Origin: Peromyscus leucopus
Lineage: Eukaryota; Chordata; Mammalia; Rodentia; Cricetidae
Length of the DNA stretch: 64,000 bases
Assembly (NCBI RefSeq): GCF_004664715.2
Contig: NC_051083.1
Span: 93,959,920 to 94,023,919, forward strand
Direction: 5' to 3'
Below the pieces are notes generated by a model, which was not told the DNA's origin, ran no database searches, and was given only the letters and a program-made list of their open reading frames with translations. Position numbers and translations under genes: made by a program. Shown piece after piece: positions 56,205-64,000 of this stretch (position 1 is the stretch's first letter; each line of letters starts with the position of its first letter).

Positions 56205-56817
56205 AGACAATTTCATAAATAAATAAAATTAGAGATGAAAAGAGAGACATTATAACAGACACTGAGGAAATTCAGAGAATCATATGGACATGCTTCAAAA
56301 ATCTAAAATTATGGATAAATTTCTTGATATATATGACCTACTAATGTTAAATATAGATTAAATAAACAACTTAAGCAGACCCATAACCACTAGTAAAATA
56401 GAAACAGTAATCAAAACTCTCTCAATTAAAAAAGCCCTTAACTAAACTGATTAAGTGCAGAATTATACCTGACCTTAAAAATAAGAACTAGTGCCAATTA
56501 GCTTAAAATTATTCTGAAATAGATAAATTGAAGGAACATTTCCAAATTCTTTAAATAAAGCTACTATTACACTGATACCAAAATCACACAAAGACTCAAC
56601 AAAAAAGAGAAAATTATAGATCAGTATCCCTTATGAACACAGATACAAGAATTCTCAATAAACTATCTGCAAATCAAATTCAAGAACACATCACAAAGAT
56701 TATCTACCATGATCAAGTTGGGTTCATCTCACAGATGTAAGAGTGGTATAACATAAGTAAGTCATTAAACTTAATCCACTACATGAACAGTTTAAAGGAC
56801 AGAAACCACATGACCAT

Positions 56818-57304
56818 TGTAGCACAAAACTTAAAAGGTCTTATTAATAAAACAAACCTAATGCCAGTTATTGGGGTGAATGCTGGAAGATCAGAGAAAC
56901 AGAACAAGCCACAGCTAACCTCACCTTGCCAATTCCTCAGCTGATCCTGTTTCCTCAGACAGGATGCCTCTCAGTTCTTATCCAAATGGATCTCAGCTGA
57001 ACCATGCTGCTCAAAAGCCTAAAAGCTTAACCAGCCTAGTTCCTGGTCCTCACGCTTTATATGCCTTTTTGCTTTCTGCCATCACTTCCTGGGATTAAAG
57101 GTGTGTGTCACCATGCCTGGCTGTTTCCAGTGTGGCCTTTAACTCACAGAGATCTAGGTGGATCTCTGCCTCTGGAATGCTAGGATTAAAGGCATGTGCT
57201 ACCACTGCCTAACCTCTATGTTTAATATTGTGGCTTTTCTGTTCTCTGACCCCAGATAAGTTTATTAGAGTGCACAATATTTTGGGGAACACAATACCAC
57301 CACA
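56818..57304 (-). mobile_element. Solo LTR with B1-like internal segments, 6-bp target duplication
   Basis: Plus-strand ends are TGTAGCACAAAACTT and CAATACCACCACA. GACCAT is duplicated exactly at 56812-56817 and 57305-57310, and the L1 ORF2 reads through once the insert is removed. On the minus strand a TATATAA-like AGGCATATAAAGCG lies mid-element. Two antisense B1-like stretches (GGGATTAAAGGTGTGTGTCA; GCTAGGATTAAAGGCATGTG) are embedded about 100 bp apart. ERVK-type by duplication length; strand assigned from the TATA-like motif. Confidence 0.85.
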
Positions 57305-57365
57305 GACCATCTTATTAGGTACAGAAAAGGCCTTTGACAAAATTCAACATCCCTTCATAATAAAA

Positions 57366-57369
57366 GTCC

Positions 57370-57431
<62 letters not shown>

Positions 57432-57466
57432 CAGAGAGAGAAACAGAGGAAAGAGAGAGAGAGGCT
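57366..57466. repeat. (GA)n microsatellite
   Basis: About 100 bp of AG repeats with ACAGAG interruptions, inside L1 ORF2; protein-like R-E readings are artefacts. Confidence 0.96.
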
Positions 57467-58517
57467 ATGAGGGACATATCTCCATGTTATAACGGCAGTT
57501 TACAGCAAGCCAACAGCTAATATTATACTAAATGGAGAGAAACTCAAAGCATTTCCACTAAATCAGGAACAAGACAAGGATGTCCATTTTCTCCATACTT
57601 ATTCAATATAGTACCTGAAGTCTTAGCTAGAACAATGACAATTGAAAGAGATCAAAGGGATGCAAATAGGAAAGGAAGAAGTCAAAGTGTCCTTATTTGC
57701 AGGTTATATGATTTTATATATATGAAAGATCCTATTGCTGATTTTAATATTTTCATCAAAGTATCAGGACATAAAATTAACACAAAAAAATCAAATAAGC
57801 ACTGGAAAACCAATCTTCTCTAGGCAATCTGCATGTTTCAAGTGGTATTGAAAACCACACTGATGGATATGCAATATTAAACGTATCAGTTATTAAAAGT
57901 AAAAACAAAAAAAAAGAAAAAATTAACACACAAAAAATTAGTAGCCTTCTTATATACATATGACAAATGGACTGGGAAGGAAATAAGGTAAACAACATGT
58001 TTCACAATAGCCTCAAACATATCTTGGAATAACTCTTACCAAGCAAGTGAAAGACTTACATAATAAAAAACGTTAAGACATTGAAGAAGATACTAGATGT
58101 TGGCAAGACTTCTCATGCACAAGGATCAGTAGGATTAATATTGTGTAAATGTCCATCCCATCGAAAACAATCTACAGATTCAATGCAATCCCTGCCAAAA
58201 TTTCAACACAACCAGGGAGTGTGAAAAGACTACCAGATAATAAAAGCACTGCTGGAAGTATTGGGATCCCAGATTTAAAGTTGTACTACAGATCTATAGT
58301 AATTAAAATAACATGGCGTTGGCATAAAAACAGACATGTTGATCAGTGGAATTAAATTGAATTCCCAGACCTAAGTCCTCACAGTATAGACACCTGATTT
58401 TTGACAAAGAAAACAAAAATACACGCTGGAAAAAAGACAGCATCTTCAACAAATGGTGCTAGTCAAACTGGATAACTCAAATCCAAGTGGATCAAGGATC
58501 TTTGAAATAAGATCTGG

Positions 58518-58832
58518 TGTCACATCTGCCTCGACCAGCAAGGAAGACACAACACCAGGCTCTTCTCCATGAAGTTTATTCAGGAACCTTGAAACAATCT
58601 TCTGACTTCTGACCCCGGGGAAAGCCAACCCACAACCTAAATAGCTTCTGGGAAGCCAACCCCAATCTGCCACATGGGTACTGTGGATAGGTCCAGGTGC
58701 GCGGAAAGCAAGCCAAATCCTCAGCCTTAGCCAAATAAGGAGTTGTTTATCACAGAGAGCACTCACCTTCGGGAGGGTGGAAGGCAGAAGCCAGCGCCAT
58801 CTTTGAGGCGTGGCTGCACGCAGCTTTCTACA
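58518..58832 (-). mobile_element. Solo LTR (IAP/ERVK-like), 6-bp target duplication
   Basis: Minus strand: TGTAGAAAGCTGCGTGCAGC at the 5' end, CAAAGATGGCGCTGGC, then a polyadenylation signal in CCTGAATAAACTTCATGG, then TGGTGTTGTGTCTTCCTTGC and GATGTGACA at the 3' end. ATCTGG flanks it exactly (58512-58517 and 58833-58838). The AAGATGGCGC motif (a YY1-type site) and R/U5 layout resemble IAP-family LTRs. No internal viral sequence remains. Confidence 0.9.
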
Positions 58833-59091
58833 ATCTGGTACACTAAATCTAATGAAAGAGAAAAATGCTTGAACTCATTTGCATAAGAAAGGACATTCTG
58901 AACAGGATCCCAATAGCACAGGCATTAAGACCGACAATTAATAAATGAGACATCATGAAACAAACGAACAAAATCTCTACAACAAAGAACACTGTTGTTT
59001 GAGCAAAGAGTCAGTCTACAGAATGGAAGAAAAATTATTATCAGTTATCCATACACAGAGGGTCAGTATCTAGAATATACAAAGAACTTAA

Positions 59092-59111
59092 ACACACACA
59101 CACACACACAC
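59092..59111. repeat. Short (CA)n microsatellite
   Basis: About ten CA units within the L1. Confidence 0.95.
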
Positions 59112-61270
59112 CAAGAATACAAGTAGCCCAATTAAAAATGGGACACAGAACCAACAGAGGGTTTTCAAAGAATGAAACACAAATGGCTGAGAAATATTAA
59201 AAATTTTTTGACATTCTTAGCCATCAGAGAAATGCAAATTGAAACAACTTTGAGATTCCATGTTACCTCAGTAGGAATGGCCAAGGTCAATAAAACACTG
59301 GTGAGGATGTGTGGAAAAGAGAGCACTCACTCATTGCTGGTTGGAGTGCAAACTGGTACAGCCACTATGTAAATCAATGTGAAGGTTCCTTAAAAAACTG
59401 GAAACAAGTTTACCATGAGATCCAGCACTCTTTGGCATTACCCGAAGGACTCTACACCCTACTACAGAGACACTTGCTCATCCATGTTCATTGCTGGTCT
59501 ATTCAGTATCCAGAAATTGTAAACAGCTAAGATGTCCATCAGTTGATGAATAGATAATGAAAATGTAATATATTTACACTATAGAATATTATTCATCTGT
59601 CAAGAAAAGTGAAAGTAGGAAATATGTAGATAAATTGATGGAACTAGAAACAATCATCCCGAGAGAGGTCACCCAGATCCAAAAAGACAAATATCGCATG
59701 CTTTTTCCTTTATGTAGATGTTAGCTTTTAAACTTCAGATATGTGTGTTTTGTTTAGAGTATTCACAGAAGTTAGGTAACTAGTAAGGGAGCAGGAGATG
59801 TTTCAAGGAAGGACATATAGAATACAGTGTTATGAGGGGATAAAGGGAAACTAGAACAGGAGGATTAAAGGGGGTGTGGGATGAGACAGGATAGCTTAGG
59901 AGAGGATATGGGGAGGGATAACTAAAACACACTAAAGGTCTTTTTAAAAGCCATATGGGAACCTACTACTGTAGAAGTTTCCCAAAATCTATACATATAT
60001 AAAAGGAACATAAATGGGGTAACCATATAATAGGAGAGACAAAATCCTAACTAGATAGCATATGCTACCAAATGAAACCCCAGATGCTGTGACTGGGTTG
60101 CATCTTTTTGAGTCACTGGCCAAAGGGGCCCAAAGGACCCATCCACAAACTGATAGTAAGGTCATATTGCTGAACATATCACTTACTTATGTCATTGAAT
60201 TTGAAGAAAATGAGCTGATGCCCAACTAGAAGCTTCATCCCTACTGACCAGTGTTTGTGGTGATGGGAAGTACTCTGCAGGCCTCCAGAGGAGAAAAGTA
60301 ATCATCTTGTCAGTCAGCTATGAACCCTGTGAGTTATAATATCAATATGCCTGCAAGATATGTACACTGGTGTAATAATGGCATGAATATTAGAGAAATA
60401 ACCAACCATTTTTTGACCTGATCTAAGGACCATTCCATAAGATGCAACCTTTACAAAAGCCTGAGACTAGATAAGTCATGGGCCTAGGAGAAAACCTACT
60501 AATCCTATCCTGCTAAATGAACATAGGAGTAAAATGATCCCTAATGTCATGTTGCTGTACCTACAGACCAGGGCCTCACTCAACCCTCAGCAGAGAAGCT
60601 TTTTCTTGCAGCCTAGAGCAATTAACACAAAGACCCATAACTGAGACTTGGACTACTCAGCCCTGACAGGAATGTCTTGATCACACTGCTCTTATCAAGG
60701 TTCAGGGATCTATGTGGAAAAGGGGGCAGAAAGATTATGATAAGAGCCAGAGGTTTTAGAGACTTTTCTAGACACAACAGGGCCGATGCACATATGAACT
60801 CATAGGAACTGTGACAGCATGAAAGACCTGTGCAAACTCAAGCTAGACAAAATTCCCAACATGAAGGAGGGAAGTGGGCACAAACTCCCATTCCTGACTA
60901 GGAAGCTATTTGCAATTGACAAGTGCTGGGAGATGTCAAATTAGTTCTCCAGTGGAGTGACACTGTATATAAACCACACTCTCGTGCAGCCCAATGCTCA
61001 GGAGGTGATGGCCAACACAAACTGGACTCTGTGTTTTTTAGTGACTTTTGTTTCTGTTTTTGTTGTAAAAAGAGAAAAAGAACATCAAGTTGCGTGGATA
61101 AAGAGTGGGGGAATCTGGGAGAAGTTGGGGGATGGGAAATATGATAAAACACAGTATATCAAATTCTGAAAGAATAGATAAAAAAGGAGTTAAAAAGGCA
61201 CAGGAGTCATGTCTTATAGAAAGTTGTCACCCCTTAACCTCCCACACTATACTTTTGTTCTCCCTTCAGT

Positions 61271-62185
61271 CTTGATTTACCAAGGAGTCCTTCAAGAGAA
61301 AGCCATTTATCATGGAATAATTGGTGTTATTCAGCTTTGTAATATTCATCTGTTTCTTGCTATGCATTTCTTGTGCTCATAATTCCCCAAGAACAGTGTG
61401 TGTGAACCTCCTCAGGCATATACGCTCAAAATACTTGGATAAGGTCACATAGGCAGCGCCTTCTGCCTCTGGGCTCCCTGCTCCATTTTTAGCATTTGAA
61501 TTGGGTATCTGCCTTTTGCAAATATCCCCTTTAGCTACATCCAAAGATAGGGCCAGCTCCAAACAAAGTATCTAAGGCCCCTGGACTAAGGTAAAACATG
61601 CTTTCAGAGGCAACCTGGCTCCTAGGCCAAGTGCCTGGCTCCTAGGTGCACAGCTTTGCTTCTTGTGCAAATCAAGTTCAGATTTCCCCCCTCTTCTCAC
61701 TGCCCCAGAGCAAAAACATTTTCTTCTTACCAGGTGCTTCAAGCTGCCATGCAGATTGACTGGCTGTCAACACTCCTCCCCAGCCCTGTCAGAAAACTAG
61801 CAGCATAGGAAGATAGAGGCAGTTTTATTTTAGTGACTTAGAGATTTCTTTACCTATCACCTGCAAGTTTGTAGTTTGAGCACATTCATGATAGACTCAT
61901 AATGTTTTCACCTCACCACAGATGAGGAAATATTTCTAGCACATAAATTCCTTTTCTGATTGATTCCAGCTCCTATCTAACTCCACCTTTATTCACTCCC
62001 CCTTTGGGTTGCAAATAAAGTTAACCAGGAAGCTTCTGGTGGGGACCTTGCAATTCTTGTATTGTAAACATGAAGGTTGTTGCTGTTTTTGGAGAGATAT
62101 AGACCATCCCCAAGAGAACCAAACAGAATCATGGTGGCAGATGAATAAACGAGTTGGATGAAAAAAAAAACCCAAAAAATAAAAA
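61271..62185 (+). mobile_element. Unidentified polyadenylated retrocopy with ~53-bp flanking repeats
   Basis: A 915-bp insert ends GAATAAACGAGTTGGATG followed by an A-rich tail (62161-62186), i.e. a polyadenylation signal 12-17 nt before the tail. It is flanked by AGAAAGTTGTCACCCCTTAA... (61218-61270) and AGAAAGTTGTCGCCCCCTTA... (62186-62239), about 53 bp with a handful of differences. The interior has no recognised family or long open frame, so it is probably the retroposed 3' part of an unknown transcript. Confidence 0.65.
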
Positions 62186-62277
62186 AGAAAGTTGTCGCCC
62201 CCTTAACCTTCCACGCTATACTTTTGTACTCCCTTCAGTGTTTTTCCTCTAAACCTCCACATGCATCTAGAATTAGA

Positions 62278-62335
62278 ATAATCACACTGTATTATTGTCC
62301 CAGATTGTGAGTTCCTTGAAGAAAGGGTAAACATA
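62278..62335 (+). mobile_element. L2 LINE fragment
   Basis: TCCCAGATTGTGAGTTCCTT followed by GAAGAAAGGGTAAACATACT resembles the L2 'gtaagctccttgagggcagg' region; short. Confidence 0.5.
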
Positions 62336-62351
62336 CTATTGTTTTCAATTT

Positions 62352-62567
62352 TTAAAATGTTGGTTTTATGTATATGGATGTTTTGCCTGCATGAGTGTCT
62401 GTGCACCATATGCATGCAGTGCAAACAGAGGCCAGAAGAGGGCATCAGATCCTGGACTCAAGTCACAGTAGGTAATGTGGGCTGCCACATGGGTACAGGT
62501 AATCAAACCTGGGCCCTTTGGGAGAGCAGTAAGTGCTCTCAGCCACATATCCATCTCTCCATCCCAA
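62352..62567 (-). mobile_element. B3-class SINE
   Basis: Antisense: ATGTTTTGCCTGCATGAGTG, GGCCAGAAGAGGGCATCAGA, GTGGGCTGCCACATGGGTAC and AGTAAGTGCTCTCAGCCACA, ending CATCTCTCCATCCC. Confidence 0.88.
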
Positions 62568-62835
62568 TCATATTACTTCATATGGCTTCCCTAGAATCTA
62601 GTAGAATGTTTGGCAAATATTCATTGTACAAATGAAGAAATTAGTGGAAACAAACATATTCTTTCTAAACAGAGCTTCTAAGCAAGCCTGTGATCCTGTC
62701 AGTTCACCTATACTCTGTCCTTTAACTATATGTTGCTTCTAGAAATGATTCTCTACACGTATTCTTGTTCAGTGTTATCCATCACTTTGTCAGATTATGC
62801 ATGACATAATCTAATACATTTCATTTGCTTATTTT

Positions 62836-62972
62836 GGGTGGTGATGGTAGGTACCACAGTGTGCATGTGGAAGTCAGAGAACAACTTTTAGGAGTTGGTT
62901 TTCTCCACCATTTGGGGCCTACGGTTCAAACTCAGATCACCTTTACCTGATAATCCATCTCTTGGGCTTTTC
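62836..62972 (-). mobile_element. B3/B4-like SINE fragment
   Basis: GTGTGCATGTGGAAGTCAGA, GAGTTGGTTTTCTCCACCAT, GTTCAAACTCAGATCACCTT and ATAATCCATCTCTTGGGC. Confidence 0.7.
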
Positions 62973-63257
62973 AAGGTCTCTCCCATTTTTATGTCATAGG
63001 TAGATTTGAGATGTATTTGCATGTCCTCTGAGTCACTGAACAAAAGTAACTGGTATAAGATGTCCCGTTTACTAAATCCCAACAATGTTCCAAGCCTTGT
63101 GTTTTGTGTTTTTATATAAGGTTATTAAAGTATTTGCTGCAGGCTAAGTATTTTGATCCCTCCCTTATAGCCAAGGAAACTATCACTATTTTAGTTACAC
63201 ACCCTGCTCAGAGTCCTATTTTCAGTAAATAGCGAAGCTGAAATGTGACCTAAGTGT

Positions 63258-63418
63258 CGTTTGTTTGCTTGTTTGTGGTAGGATTTCTCTTAGCCACATA
63301 TCCACTAGAGTGGTCTAGTACTCACTATGTAGCCAAGGGTGTCCTTAGATTCCTAGCAATCCTCCTCCTTCAGCCTCCTTAGGACAAGGATTTCAGGCAT
63401 GCTTCATCATGTTCATCC
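63258..63418 (-). mobile_element. Old B1-family SINE, antisense
   Basis: GTTTGTTTGCTTGTTTGTGG tail, ACTCACTATGTAGCCAAGGG, then CTTCAGCCTCCTTAGGACAA and TTTCAGGCATGCTTCATCAT. Heavily diverged. Confidence 0.6.
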
Positions 63419-64000
63419 CTGAGCTACGATTTTTTTTCCTGCAAGTTCATGCTTGATTTGAAATGCTACACTAATTGAAAGGGCCCCATCTAGTATTTGG
63501 CTACAAGACAATAGGCTCTCTATGGTTGGCTTGAACCCCTTGGTGTCTAGTGCTCATTACGTCTCAAGGTAGGCATTCCATCTTTGGACTTCTCTAAGCA
63601 TCTTTAAAGCTCTTATTATAGTGATCCAAAATTATCACTTAGCCAAAGAAGATGATTGAAGAGGCTTTTGGTTTTCTATTAAAACTTCCTTTCCAGTCTG
63701 ACCAAATTGTTCTTTCATTTCTTTGACTATAGTTATTCAACTAGTTACAGGATTATCTTGACAAACAGCTTAAGCATCCAAATTATATTTTTACCATCTC
63801 ATCTGCAAGGAAACTATTGGAAACCATGTCCAGTGTCTGGGTGAAATGAAATCTATAACTATCACATGATCTGATTTGCTAATCCAGGAATAGCAAAAGG
63901 AAATGAAATCTAAAAGGAATATTTGTGTTTTCACAGGGCCATTTATCAGTGACTCAAAGCAATAAATTTCCAGTGCCATATTTTCAGACATCATTAATAA
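63419..64000. other. Unique upstream sequence
   Basis: No gene or recognised repeat to the end of the window. Confidence 0.35.

Larger units (their letters stand above)
55575..61190 (+). mobile_element. Degenerate LINE-1 carrying LTR insertions
   Basis: A plus-strand L1. An ORF1-like remnant (AGGAAACTTGGGACACTATG, AAAAGATCAAACATATGAGT) lies at 55575-55698. ORF2 remnants follow from 56211: TTATGGATAAATTTCTTGAT; TTATAGATCAGTATCCCTTA; CAAGTTGGGTTCATCTCACA; AAAAGGCCTTTGACAAAATT; AACAAGACAAGGATGTCCAT; TAAAATAACATGGCGTTGGC; GCAAACTGGTACAGCCACTA. The 3' UTR runs from about 59700 and ends near 61185. ORF1 jumps straight to mid-ORF2, so about half the element is missing. Many stops and frameshifts make it inert. 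Confidence 0.85.

Noticed and set aside
31700..64000. Exons of neighbouring genes upstream of Tsc22d3 (for example an Ncbp2l or Mid2 orthologue)
   Set aside because: Mammalian synteny suggests such neighbours, but I found no RNA-recognition-motif, RING or TRIM-like coding stretch with splice sites here.
1..64000. CRISPR array, operon, tRNA cluster or new defence system
   Set aside because: The window is vertebrate nuclear DNA. Regular short repeats here are microsatellites or minisatellites, and tRNA-like heads belong to B2/B3 and ID SINEs.

Overview
This is nuclear DNA from a myomorph rodent, most likely a cricetid (hamster, vole or deer-mouse group) rather than Mus. The evidence is the dense B1, B2/B3, B4 and ID SINEs, Lx-type LINE-1 3' ends, hAT-Charlie-type rodent repeats, and several ERV LTR types that I associate with cricetids. 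No bacterial or phage gene, CRISPR array or operon is present.

The only functional gene I can support is Tsc22d3 (GILZ) on the minus strand. Positions 29424-29737 are the first coding exon of the long isoform (L-GILZ): 104 codons plus two bases, ending at a consensus splice donor. It lies at the edge of a large CpG island (about 29430-31680) that should be the promoter. Tsc22d3 is X-linked in mammals, so the window is probably X-chromosomal. Positions 1-29423 are then part of the long first coding intron. The short-isoform first exon and the shared TSC-box and leucine-zipper exons were not found and should lie beyond position 1. Positions 31700-64000 are upstream intergenic DNA with no credible gene.

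The intron half (1-29 kb) is mostly unique sequence with scattered B1/B3 SINEs, old MIR, L2 and L1M fragments, one L1 3' UTR and an 18-bp minisatellite. The upstream half is a graveyard of nested retroelements. The clearest structures are: (i) an H3f3b (histone H3.3B) processed pseudogene inside a 5'-inverted L1, itself inside a B4-type SINE (46640-48898); (ii) an ID-L1 chimeric retroinsert (52651-54070) next to a second L1, with three copies of one target site; (iii) solo LTRs with TG...CA ends and exact 6-bp target duplications at 40170-40521, 56818-57304 and 58518-58832, plus a fourth at 55699-56204; (iv) an unidentified polyadenylated retrocopy (61271-62185) flanked by direct repeats of about 53 bp; (v) an internally repeated GC-rich block (39960-41080).

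Repeat-family names come from recognising consensus features by eye. Boundaries are exact only where a target-site duplication is quoted. Nothing here is a new defence or metabolic system; the points of interest are retrotransposition mechanics and the Tsc22d3 promoter.
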